From assembly GCA_023055505.1 (NCBI GenBank), contig JALIRH010000026.1:10555591-10619590 (forward strand): a DNA stretch of 64,000 bases. Reading direction: 5' to 3'. Positions 23,531 to 48,200 of this stretch are shown piece by piece. Source of the DNA: Callipepla californica brunnescens. Taxonomy: Eukaryota > Chordata > Aves > Galliformes > Odontophoridae. The position numbers and the translations under genes were made by a program. The notes under the pieces were generated by a model. The model saw nothing but the letters and a program-made list of their open reading frames with translations. It searched no databases and was not told the DNA's origin. The stretch's first letter is position 1, and each line of letters starts with the position of its first letter.

Positions 23531-26105
23531 GAAAAAGGGAGTTGAGTTTAATATTTCATCAAGAGAAGCACCCCGTGAAGACTTGCAACATGTTCATTTT
23601 CTAAAAAGCAATTGCTTTCGGTGCTACTATATCTTTTTTCTTTTCAGGGCAAAGCTGCAGCTTGAACCACCTGTGTGTTGTATCTTTTAGTAGCATTCCT
23701 CCAAATAGATAATGATTTGCTTTGTTTAGTTTGGGACAGGAGCAGTAGTTCCTCTACCAGTCTTTTGAGTTGTAGAAATGTGTAGTGATGTTAGTCTACA
23801 ACACTTCTATACCCCTGACCTTTTCAGGTGTGAATAGTTCTTTTTTCTTTGAGAGTTTTCAGTATTTGTTTCATATGAAGTTTTGTAAGCATCTGTTTCT
23901 CAAGTGTATCATAACCACATTGTGCAGAAGTCCTGCTACAGAAGCAGTAAGTCTTTTAAGCACTGTATGAAATATGTCTGACATTGGTCCTTGTCTTCAT
24001 ATTCATAGGTTAGTATGGGAACCTTTTTCAGGATGTTTTTGGACACTTTTTTTTTCTTTCCTCTGAGATAAAGCATGATATTTTCATTCATGGGACAAAT
24101 ATACAATGTATTTTTGATCTATATTTTTATTTATTGCTGATTTTGATGTCACGTTCTGGTATTGTATCAAGGCAGAATGATGCTCTTCATCCAACTGTTT
24201 AAATATTCTTTTTGTCTACCGTTGAAGTATTATGAATGAGTTGCAGAATAATCAAATCAGTATACCTGCACGCATGGAAAGTATTCCATTTAAAAAGGGA
24301 TTATTCGTGTACAGTGTGGCAAGATAGCTATGGATCCAATGAGAGTTAGTTGTAGAGGTACACGTGTGGGCATTTGTTACTCAGTCGTGCCAGTGGAAAA
24401 GATGATGCAGCCCCATTGGAAACAAGAGGTCATTGTGGGAAGGTTCTCTGTAAGGCTGAGGGCTGTGTCAGGACCCCGGACCTGCCCAAAGTTTAGAGTT
24501 GCACTGACTGCCACACAGCTGGAATTTTACACCTGTGTTCAGCCATGCAAGGTTCTTCACTTGGCTGTGCCTCATTTTCCCTAGCACCATAACAAGGAAA
24601 GCGGCACATCCTTCCCTTGCAAAGACCTAAGGTACTGTGTAGAAACAAGGGGAGTATTAGCAACTTCAGGTGGTTTTTAAACACCACTTGATTTTTAAAT
24701 CAGGCAAAACACTTTGCTCACCACTATCAATAACAGCTGTAGATCCACTCTCGAATGTGATCAAGATGATAGAAGATGCAGTAGTTGATTTTCCAGTTTC
24801 CTGTTCTCTGTTACTTAACCACCTTAAATTTCATTTGCAAATCTCTGAGTTTTACCTAAAGAGAGACCTATATTTCCACATTGAAGAGTGATACAAACCA
24901 CTAATATCTGTAACAACAGTGGTCTAAAGAAAGTCTGATTTTAGTCACTGCAGAATAATATTCTATTTCAGTGACCAGAATCACGACTAACACCTGTCTT
25001 ATTCTTTTTTTTTTCCTTTCTGCGACTTATTTTTATGAATCTGAATGTTGCTGTAATGTATAAATGAAGGTTTTCTTGCATCCTCTGTGTAATTGTAGCA
25101 TTTTACATGGTGGTTGGAGTCATTAAATGATGTTGAAAACAAGTGCCTGCCACCATCATTTCATAGAATTTGAGACAGATGCTCCATGAAACCAGTGGAG
25201 TTTGTCTTTAAAAAGAAGAAAAAAAAAAAGAGTTGGAGTGTTTTACTTTTGTTCTAGATTTAAGATGCATCCAATTGTCAGTGCTGCTTGGAAATGGAAT
25301 CTTCTTTGGAAAACAGGGGGCCTTAACTTAACCTGGGACCGTGAGTGTTTTACTTGTTTCTATTTAAAAAGGAAATTGTATGAATTTCCCAGATACCATT
25401 GGTACTTGCACACTTCTCAAAGTATTATGAAGAGCTGGGCTGGTGGAAGGATGTTTTACATATTGTTAACATATATGTGGATATTCTTATATTATTGTAC
25501 ATGTTTGGGAAAATATCACACAACTTTAAAAATGTTACAAAGATGTATGTATCTGACTTTTTCCTTTGGAAAATATTATATATTTTTATTTGTATTTTTT
25601 ACTTTTTTAAGTTCATCTATATGTGCAGTTATTTTTATATTGCAAGTGGTCTCATAAATGCAGTAGAGGAGATAAAATACAAAGAAAAGTAATTTGGCAA
25701 GGATTACACTGCTTTGGGTGGGGGGGAACACGTAGGTCAGTACCATATTATCAGTCCTAAAAATATTTGGAGTGTCTTAGCCCTGTAAATATGTCACAAG
25801 ACCTCTTTTGATGAGTTGTGTAAAGAATTGTGAGGTTTTAATCACCCATTTTAATTTGTTACTGTTACCACTTTGTTGTGGCCTCTGGTCCTGACTTAAA
25901 TGAACCTGATCAAACAGCATGCTTTTGTTTTTATTATTAAAATTTCTCCTTGTTGTTTTTCAGTTGTATGCTGTTTTGTTTTCTTTAGTTTTGTACTTTG
26001 GATTTTGTTTCTTGCTTGTGAGAAGTTGATCTTCAGAATTATTTTTACACTATTTATGATTTATTTTCATAATGTAAAAAGTGTGTAATTATTAAAATAT
26101 CAACT

Positions 26106-29100
26106 TAACTATTGCGCTGCAAAAAAAATATGCTCTCGTTTGTCCGCAGTGGAAAAAGTTTATGCTGAGGTGTGCTGATTTGCAATTTGAAATCTGGCGT
26201 GGGTGGTGTCAGTCAGTATTCACATTAACACTAAAATCAGGGCCTTGGCAGCATGTTGCATTTTTCTACAATACACAATATGAAAGCCACTCACCTTGCT
26301 CTTCCCATTCCTAAAGTACATGTGGCACTGAAGAACACGGTTAGCGGGCACGGTGGGGATGGGTCCATGGTTGGGCTAGATGATCTTAGAGCTTTTTTCC
26401 AGTTTTAATGGTTCATGAATAGGTGTTTTCCCTTCAAATCATGTCTGCTTGGTCTCCATTTCCAAACAGACAGCAAAGATTACGGGTGTCACAAAAGTTA
26501 AAGGAGTAAAAGCAAGAGCTTTTTTTTGCAAACCTTAAAGCATCTCCTTGCTCTGGAAAAGCTGCAGAGGTTAAGAGTTTAACCTGTTGATTAAGCATTC
26601 TAGGATCCAAAGAAATAAAGCTGAAAATCACCAGTAATCACCATTATTTTCTGTAATATTTAAGATGAAAAATAAACCTGAACTGCTGAGAAATAGGGAC
26701 AAACAGTGACAGTGTCATGAGCAACGGTATCCATTAGGGAATATGAAGGTCTGGTCTATTTTAGTATGAATCTGCTTTACTCAAAGTTCAGGCATAAACA
26801 TTATTACAAAACGGTATATTTTCAAATGCATGCTTTTCTCAGAGGACATATTTTTTCAGGAGTCTCTGAGCAGGGGGCATTTTTGGAAGAACAAAACATC
26901 AAGCAGCAGCTGTAACCTCTTCAAAGCATTATTTAAATGTTTGGGTCTTCTAAATCCCCAAATATTTCAGACAAACAAAGCACTCTCAATTTTTCTCCCT
27001 TCCTTCACCTCAAAAATGTATTCATTGTAGACTGTAAGAGAGAATGAGCACCATGGGGTTTTGATGTCTTCTCTTAACTCTTGGTAATCTCCCTAATGTA
27101 TGTTAATCTTATCTAGCTCTTAGGGGTACTAAAAATAGCTCTGCTCCATTTCCCAGAGGAGGTACTCCCAGCGCAAAGCTTAACTTACCCAGGATCCCCA
27201 GCAAGGCTGAGAGCAGATGTTCTCTGGGGGCTGCACGTAGTCGTTGCTTTTGCTGTGGGCACTCTTGGCTTTTTCTCTGTACCAGCTTCCTTTGTCATTT
27301 TGACTTTTTGTTGTTTTTCTGTAGAGAAGAGACAGTGGTTCTTGATACCGCTGCAGCTGTACTGTCAAGAAACAAATGAAAAGCAAGTTGGAACTGGATG
27401 CTGGGCCCTCAAACTGCAGCACAGCTCTGAGCCTGCCTTGTCCTGGCACTGCATGGATATGTTGGATGGATGTTTCTTTTGTTTTTGTTTTTTTTTCCAG
27501 ATACTTACTTTTTAAGAACTTACCCCATAACAGACCTACTTTCAGCTGTGCACATTTAGCCTAGTATCACTTTGTTAGCACAAGGTCAGCAATTCTGGAC
27601 ATTTCTGGACTTTGTTTCCTCTCTCAGTTCCATAGCTGCTCTGTTGTTAACCAAGCTCTTTCTGCAGCATGAGTTATTACCAAAAGCACAAGCTCTGGCT
27701 GCTGCTGAAGCTACCTCTCAGTACATTTCCCATTCAGGGATACTAATGCTTCCCTGTTATTTTTCAGTATCAGACTCCTTTTAAAGTCAAAGCTCAGTTA
27801 ACCCATCTACTATAGACCTCTCATCCTACTGCACTGATGGGACATTGATCTGACTTTTCTTTATTGTTTGCTCCTTTCCAGATCCCTCCTTTATAATTCT
27901 GTGACATTCTGAAGCACCACATGGCTTCACAGGAAATTCCTGCCAGTTCTTCCTCTTATTTTTAAATTAACTTCTAGTTAACTTTATATGTAAAGGCTGT
28001 TATTCACATCCAACTCTGTGCTGTGGACCTACTAAACCTGCCGATCCTTACCCATTTATAAAAAGGAGTCCATGACCATCAGAAGAGGAAAACAGAAGTG
28101 GCCTTGTATGTCCCTACCTCACCCAACTTCACCTGGTGATTCAATTCTAATAACCACACAAAAATAAATGTTAACATAATAAAAGGACAAAACAAGGAGC
28201 TGACAAAGCCTTCATGTTCCAGCAAGTAGTAACAACCACACCCAAATAAATGTGAAAAACAAAACAAGGGAATGCCAAAGCATTCAAGTTATGTTCCCAC
28301 AAACAGTCTTTCCGTCTTCCCAGGGTTACGAACTCATCTGCTTTTCCACTGAGGTCTGCTGGTTCCCTGTCTGAGTGCTCACAGGACATTTTCTCCCTTT
28401 TCCTGTCTGGAGAGGAAAAATGCACTGCTTTTAAATGCTTGCTCTGAAGTCAGAGCTTAGATGTTTCACGTAAGTCTGTGTGCATGTATGCTTATATGTA
28501 CATCGATATACATGGACTGTATTTTTCAGGAAAATACCACACAGAAACCTACACCAGGAGAGCATGCTCTGACATTGTGCTGTACTGAATGTGCTGTAAT
28601 TTGTGTCTGAAGTCAAAAGTGGTCACAGTTCCTGTCACATCAACTAAAATGCAGGTCAGTGATGTGCGTACGCCAAGACATAATGTCCAGTACTACTAAA
28701 TACTCTTATCATTTTTGTATGTACGGATTACAGCTTGGCTGAGTTTTTGAAGCAATCATGAGCTCTTGCTGGCATCACCTTTTGTCTGGCTGCTCTCTGC
28801 TGGAACAACAAGTACCTGGCAATTTTTCATGTGCCTGTAGGAGCTCTCTTGTTTGTGGCACAGTCAGGGTGCTGTGACGTAACAGATTCTGTCTGAGATA
28901 ACATACATAAAAAAATACGGCATAAACAACGAAAGTAAACCAAGAAATCAACTCTTCTTATGATATTCATTAAGTTGTATGAATATATTTGCCCTATACA
29001 AATGCTTAACTGCAAACACTACTGGCACATTCAGCACTGAACTGATTCTCTACAAACATCATTCAGGAACTGGCTGGCATGCAAGCCAGTGGCTCAGGAA

Positions 29101-31049
29101 GGTAATGCTGGCTGTCCCTGCAAAGAGCCAGTGAGCACCGTGTCCCCTCTTTTGCCTTTCTGAGCAGAAACATGTCAGTGTGGGTCATCTTCCACTGACC
29201 AGCTGTAATGGATTTGCTTCTTGGATGCAACAGCAGCATGTGGTTTTTCAGAGGTTCATTTTAGGGAGAGGAAGGCATTTTACTGGACACTTTGACTTGC
29301 CTGTGGTAACATTTCCTCCTTTTCATTCTCCATACAGGGAGACAGGAAAAGATGAATAAAAATTTTCAGAAAGTGAGCCAAACAAGATGGAGAAAAGATG
29401 TCTACTTACTTTAAGTATGTAGTGATAATCCTCTGTATCGTGGAGAAATGCCTGTTACACCACGGCGTCATGGCAGCAGGTGGAAGGAGCTGGAAAGGAC
29501 CAAAAGAGCTGAGTGACGTGGTGCTGGGGAGCCCCGTGTCCCAGGAGGGGTCTTTCTGCTAACTGTGGGAAAAAGCCCTCTGCTCTACACAAGAGATGCA
29601 GCAGCGTGGCTCCCAACAGTATCAGAAGAGCGTGCAAAAGCCATCAGTCAAGAGGAAAGGGCAGTTCTGCTGATACATGTCCTTCTGTGACTCTGAAGGA
29701 ACAGATGCAACCTGCCTCATACCAAGCTACTTCCCATCTCACTCTGAACTTTACTGATGAAGTTGAGCATCATAACAAGCAATTGCTACTACAGCATCGT
29801 TTTGTTAAAACTGGAACTGATGTAATCCCGACTGGCTGCTGATGCACGCTTGCTAAAGAGCAGAACGGCATCTTGCATAGCCCTTATGTTGCTTGATAGT
29901 GCTGAGTTTCTGAAAGAGCGAGATGGGGCAGGACTGCACAAGCAGCAGCTGCTTCCCGGTGCCTGCAGAGCCTGCAGCCCTGGCGGAGGGACGCGCTGTC
30001 CCAGCACCGACAGAGGGCAGGCAGGCATGGGGTGCGGGAAAAGCCGGCGTCCTGAAATACCTCCTCACTCACTGACTGCCCTGCTCCAGTCACCGGGAAA
30101 ACGCTGTATGGGCTCCAGCTTCTCTGTACAGCAGAACTGCAATTAGATAAAGCGTCTTACGTACACAACTGGCACCCCAAGTCCATGTCGTCTCTTGGCT
30201 GGAGCAGGCTCTGAGAAGCAGTGGCTGCTGGTTCTTGGGGATGTGGAGGCGTAGCTGCTGGGGTCTTTGCCACCTGGGCTGTGTCTGATTTGCTGGTTGG
30301 TGATGCGAGGCTGCTGAAGCAGGGTGTGAAAGCTGGGGAGCTTCAAAATTAACATGGGCTGTAGAAAATGCCTGTTGAAGAGAACGCTGCTGCTGAACTG
30401 GAGAAGCTGGGAGAAAGGTGGCTTACTTGGCAGAGATATAAAAATATCTAAAAATAAGGAGGTATGTGTCCTCATCTCCACACGCTGGGATGACTAACTT
30501 GGTACCGACCTAAAAAAGACAAGCAGGAGCAGCGCGCAAAGCTGTGTGGATTTCCAGACACGTTCTGACCACTCACGCTGCAGGGAGCACAGCCCAGACG
30601 CAGAGGGACAGCAAGGAGTTGGGTGCAGGTTGTGTGGCTCAAGGAGCTACAGATGGTTTGTGGGTACACCGTGGCAGAGAGGAGGTAAAGCCAAGCAGCT
30701 CTGCCTGCAACTTGGCTTGCTGTGTGGAAAAGCAATGCCTTTTGGTGTCAGTGCCTCTTTCTCCCATGGTCTTTGGCGACCAGTGAAGGTTATCCAGGGT
30801 ACCTGTGAAGGAATGACAGGCTGTACTAATCCAGGTCTGTATCAGTGCTGTGGGTAGCAGGGGAGCATGAGACTAGCTGTAGTTAAGTGCTGGCAGCACT
30901 AGCATAGGATGCACTAGTGTGCCAGGACCATAGCCCTGTGCTGTGTACAAGTACGCACTGAGGAACAGATTCTGGGAGATGGAGCAGAACTGGGAAGGTG
31001 CTTGAATTACAGCCCCAGTTTCGATCGAATCCGTGACTCAGAGTCACCA
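26106..31049. other. Intergenic region COL25A1-ETNPPL
   Basis: No exon was recognised on either strand. There is one CR1 tail near its start. Base composition rises to moderately GC-rich from about 29,450, and a patch at 29,940-30,060 has several CpGs, where overlapping reading frames on both strands reflect composition and not coding. An unannotated upstream exon of ETNPPL cannot be excluded. Confidence 0.6.
26318..26418 (+). mobile_element. CR1 LINE 3' end fragment, sense
   Basis: TGTGGCACTGAAGAACACGG, GTTAGCGGGCACGGTGGGGA and GGTTGGGCTAGATGATCTTAG follow the order of the CR1 3' UTR and end in TTTTAATGGTTCATGA, a decayed tail. About 100 bases remain. Confidence 0.85.
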
Positions 31050-31297
31050 GGATGTGTGCTGTGAAGGACGGCAGGACAGCAGCCTGCTCCAGCAGCGAGG
31101 CTCCCCGTCTCCCTCCCGTTCGCTGCCAGCCAGCTCGCAAAGCCTGGCACTGCAGGGAGAGGAGCAGAGCAGGGAAGGAGGGATGGAGGGGAGGGCACGG
31201 AGGGAGGGAGGGTGGAAAGAAGGAGGGGTTTGGCGGGGAGGCTCAGGGATAAGAGGCGGGGAGCCCCTGGGCTTGCCGTGCCGTGCCGTGCCGTGCC
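31050..31297 (+). promoter_or_regulatory. ETNPPL: Likely ETNPPL promoter / 5' UTR, GC-rich
   Basis: The block up to about 31,420 is far richer in G, C and CpG than its flanks. It holds GC boxes GGCGGGG at 31232-31238 and GAGGCGGGG at 31253-31261, within 70 bases of the first start codon. Ahead of them are many G-runs (31160-31230). No clear TATA box is seen; GGATAAGA at 31247-31254 is a poor candidate. The transcription start is not determined. Confidence 0.6.
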
Positions 31298-31303
31298 ATG
31301 CCG
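31275..31303 (+). repeat. CCGTG pentamer repeat at the ETNPPL start
   Basis: GCCGT units repeat in tandem, and the last unit reads CCATG in place of CCGTG. That change creates the upstream ATG at 31298. Confidence 0.85.
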
Positions 31304-31309
31304 GGCGGG

Positions 31310-43824
<12,515 letters not shown>

Positions 43825-45215
43825 AGAGAAAGAGTTCTCTTGTTCAGATGAAATTTATTTTCTATTTGTTTTTGAGATGAAGAGTGCAATAGTGCAAGTA
43901 CTAGGATCTGTTGAAGCCTTATGCTAATACCAACTAGCTACATTAGGAGTTTAAAATACATTTTTCAGATATTCTATATCTGAACTGTACCACGTGGTCT
44001 GAAAGCTACGCTTGACAGAACAGGCAAGTGATACTTAAATACCTTGTTGCTGATCACAGGCTTGACAGAGGTAAACACAATCTGTTAAATTGGTGGATTT
44101 ACTTACGTTATACAGAATCTGAATTGCTTAACCACCATACAAGCAAACTGCCTATTCCAATGTTTAACATGATATTCTTAATGTGCTATTTTTACAATAT
44201 TTTGAATTTCAATATGTAATATTGAGATGTTAATCACTTTCCATGTTTTAATGGCTGAATTCACAAAACAATGCTTGAGAGAGAAATCACTATTATCTTC
44301 TTGTATAACTTAGGTCCTATGGATCATATTCCCAGCTGACATACATTGGGGTAGCTTTGTTAATGTCAGTGATGCTCTACCATGTGTCTTACCACTGTGT
44401 GTGTAAAGATGTAACATTTATGCAAGCCATTCTCACTTTCTCTTCAAAGAAAATGAAAACATCATAATTTTCTAGAGATAAAGCAACTTTTATAGATAAC
44501 TATTTATATAGAGTAAGATTTTATCTTTCTTTTTCAAAGTTGATATACTGAACTCTCTCAGTCCATGAAATATGCAAGTAGAGATTGAAAATGAGGTTCC
44601 CAGGGACAGCCCAGCTTGCATTCCCACGGATTTTAGATGCTTAGAAAGTCATGGGAATTACTGCCTGGTCCTTTTGTAGCAATTCTGTTAGTTTTTTTTC
44701 ATCAGAGTTGAAGAGTTGCATACCAGTTGCCCTGGATCTTGATACATAAATGACTGCTAACTTTTCATAGATTACTAGAATGAGATGACCTCTTTATAAA
44801 ATATGCATGCAGCCACTGCCTGCCTTTGCTTGCAGATAATTTAGGCCAACTTGCCTCTTTGTTGGTGTTAGATTTCAATAGCTCAAAAGCCCTGCTTTTC
44901 TTTTTTAATACACACCCAACTCTATGCTATGGAAGACACTGAGGGCTTCAAAGCAGTTTGTATTTCAGGAAAAAAAGACAAAACCTACTTCCTTTTAAGT
45001 TTTCATACCCAGAGTTCTGCTGTTTTGTAACTGCTGCTAATGACCCTACTGATAACGACTGAAAATTGAGCACTTTAAAGTCGTATTTTCCACAATTTGC
45101 TATGTTAACATTGATGTTTCCAGCATAACTTCTAGCATTCTCAAGCTGAGTTAATTTCTATTTCACAAATCTAGAATAATTCCATAAAAATAAATCTATT
45201 ATTTGTAATTATGAA
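43825..45215 (+). other. ETNPPL: ETNPPL 3' UTR (end uncertain)
   Basis: An AT-rich stretch without exons. AATAAA at 45189-45194, followed by T-rich sequence, is the best polyadenylation signal seen and would give a UTR of about 1.4 kb. Other signals may be used. Confidence 0.45.
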
Positions 45216-48200
45216 GTCCTCCACATGGATTTTTTGTTTCCAGTTCATGCTTCATGAACATGTATTTATTGAGGAAAAAACCCTTCAGTCTTTGCCTAGC
45301 CTTCTCCTAGTAGAACTGGTGTGGCTCTGTTCCCCAATGGCTCTATGCTGTAGAGCTCTCATCTCCAAGCCAGATGTTACCTCTGCTGCCAAAACTCAGC
45401 AAATTGGACTGGATCCTACTAACCCTGAACCAAGAGGCATGGGTCTTTTCCAGAATAAAGTCAACCTCATCTGAAGGGGTGGTGGTGAACCAACAAAGCA
45501 GATATACTACTGGAAGAGTAGTATACCAAATCAAAGAACGACATATTAAGGGCAAATTTCCATGGAACTGTTGCTAAAAACTAATTCTGCCACAGAGGCT
45601 GAATCTTGGAAGCTTGCAGAGAAGTACAGTTTGTACATGGTACTTACTGGCCAACCATCTGTCATTCGTTGTTAGCAAATTAAATCACCTGAACACACTG
45701 CACTTATCAAAGGGATAAGGAACAGCCCATTTCCTGTGTGCCCTTTTGGAGGTCACAGGCTTTCATAAGGGGCCCAAGTGTTTTCTACCAGAAAAAATGT
45801 CTAAGGGCACAGTTTAACGCACTCAAGTTATGGGGAGAGAAATGCATACAGTAAAAATAACTCAGATGCGTACAGAATGAACATCAAACAGTTCTCAGGA
45901 AGGAAAAGGTATTGAGGAGCACTGGTGGGATTGATGCTCAAAGACATAAGACTGAGCATGACAGTGTGTGGAAGGAAGGAAAAAAGGAAAGAAAAGGGAG
46001 AGAGGGAGAATAAGTAAAGACAATAAGTAAAAAAAATAAATAACAGAAAATAACAAAAGAATGAAAATAACAGAAAGGAGTATCAACAAGGAATTTGCAT
46101 CTCAGCCATCTGACCAGTTTGGGTGTTAAAAAACTGAAGGAGAAGGAGCCACAGACACAAAAGCACTGCAGTATGGAAATGGCTATTTTCATTCATATTT
46201 ATCTTCTCTGTATCACACAGTGTCATATTTTGTCTGTGCTTTCTAGGCATATGGTTTTCCAGACACTCAATAAAGTCTTATCACAAAATACAATTACTAT
46301 CTTCAGAGCCGTGAGCTTGACAGATGCTAACACAACATATTCCAGAGGGCAAAAGTCAACATATACACACCTAGATAAAGCAACCAATGATGATATCTAG
46401 TGAAAAAAAAAAAAGAAAAAAAAAGGGGGGAGATGAATGAAGGAAACAACTGGACAAACCTCAGGCAATTATTTTACACGTCAGGTTACAACATCCAGTA
46501 CAACATCTAATGTGTTGGATTTTTATAAAAATATTATTGAATGGAGACATTTTGATTTTAAGGCAGTAAAAAAGAGGCACTGTCATGTTAAAACCACGGC
46601 TTTCAGCACCAATGTGCAAAAACTAGAGCCTAAAAGTAGAATTTAAAAACACTCCTGATAAAAGTATTTCTACAAGGAAAGAAAGCTGTTTAAATCTCTC
46701 TTGCAGAATGAGGCACAAGATGATGTTTAGGCATCCTCTGAATACTGAGTGTTGTAGGTACTCTAAGCTAAAAGCTGGAAAAGCAGAGATTTAAAGAAGC
46801 TGCACTCGGTCATGTACTAGCAAAACCCCACAAGACTGTGATTTCCATGGAACAGTACTCATTATACTTTATGATTAAGTACTATATGTATGCATATAAG
46901 CATGCTGTATATCATTCTGATCTACATTGTTTTTTCTCTAAATGGTTACATTAAATGGAGGAAAACAACTGACTAATGCTTGCAAGCAAAGCAGATTTCT
47001 CATAGCAGCACAAAGGTTCATTTAATCTTCCAGGTGATGATTTGAGCAGGAGTTTTAATAGTGTCCCTCTTTAGTCTGAACCTGGCCTGTGTTGCTGCCA
47101 ATGAAGCTCTGGGAGAAGGCTTATGAAAGGAAAAGCAAGGCCAAATGATGATAGGATTTCCCTCACTCTCACACCTCTAAACATTTATCTATTCCCACCT
47201 AAAGCATTGGTTCCTATGGTTCTGCAGAAAAGGCATCAGATCCAGAATTAGAAAAGACAAACTATATTTTTGCATTTGCCACTTATGGCATGGCTGGGCT
47301 TGTCATGTTGTTACTGTAGGCTTCAGTCTAGAGACACAGGGTATCTTACAAAGTTCATGAAAGAAGTCCACACAGAGGGACCTTTCAGGGTGATATTTCA
47401 AAAGGAAACACATCTAGGTCTAAATGAAGGCCCCAGGCACTTCAAAAGTTTAAAGCCTTCACTGAGTTTCACATATGAAGACTGATCTGTACTAAGAAAA
47501 ACAACCTTCTGCCTCTCACCTCTGCCCCTCTCAGAGTAATTGCTGCTCTGATATTAACATGTATCAACAGCGATATGGAATAAAGAAAAAAAGTAGAAAA
47601 AAATGTGGAGGGGGAAGGACACAGAAGTTTTTCTCCATGGCTCACTAAAGGTTGCTAGGAATCTTTTTATCACTGACAAAGCAGAACGCCTGGAGAAATA
47701 TTCCTGGCTTCAGATTAGCTGTGGACTCATTACACAGCTCAGCAAGTGACTTAGCATCTTCACATCTCTGTTTGCTCTCACCTATTAAGGCAGCAATAAC
47801 ATATGATTTGTAAAGGTTAATCACCTCATGAGGCATAATCCTCAGTTGTATAAGGCTGCAAGTCACAAAGTATGGTTAGCTCCACTTATTTATTTACAGT
47901 TACTTCATTTTCTTCCCTACTTGAATGTGGTTTTGTCAACTAAATAAAGCCCTACTATGTGCAGTACAAAGTTATAGACTGATTGCACTAAGTAACATGA
48001 AGAAGTGAAGAGGCACGACTACAGAACAACAGGGAAGCAAGCAGTCTGGGCTCAATCTCTCAGGAAATGTAAAGATCTGTAAATATGTTTTCAGTTGGCT
48101 CAGAGCACTAGTTTCAAGTGAAAAGAAAAATATTGGTGTCCATTTCATCTTTCTTTTTCAGTCACAAAATAAGGCAGGAAAGGAGTTCACCTGGAAAATG

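Larger units (their letters stand above)
20220..26105 (+). other. COL25A1: COL25A1 terminal exon: stop codon and long 3' UTR (end uncertain)
   Basis: The exon starts TGATGAATCTAACC after TCTCTGCAG, so only the stop codon is coding. What follows is AT-rich, has no splice signals I trust, and contains chance reading frames up to about 150 codons. Possible polyadenylation signals are AATAAA at 22854 and 23060, ATTAAA near 25122 and ATTAAA near 26090. The last is chosen as the outer limit because AT-rich UTR-like sequence fades after it. A CA- and TA-rich stretch lies near 22315-22368. The stop and splice site are firm; the 3' end is a guess. Confidence 0.5.

Noticed and set aside
25202..25692. 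Open frames of 151 and 97 codons rich in Phe, Tyr and Ile
   Set aside because: The two frames overlap in AT-rich UTR-like sequence; their hydrophobic character follows from T-rich codons.
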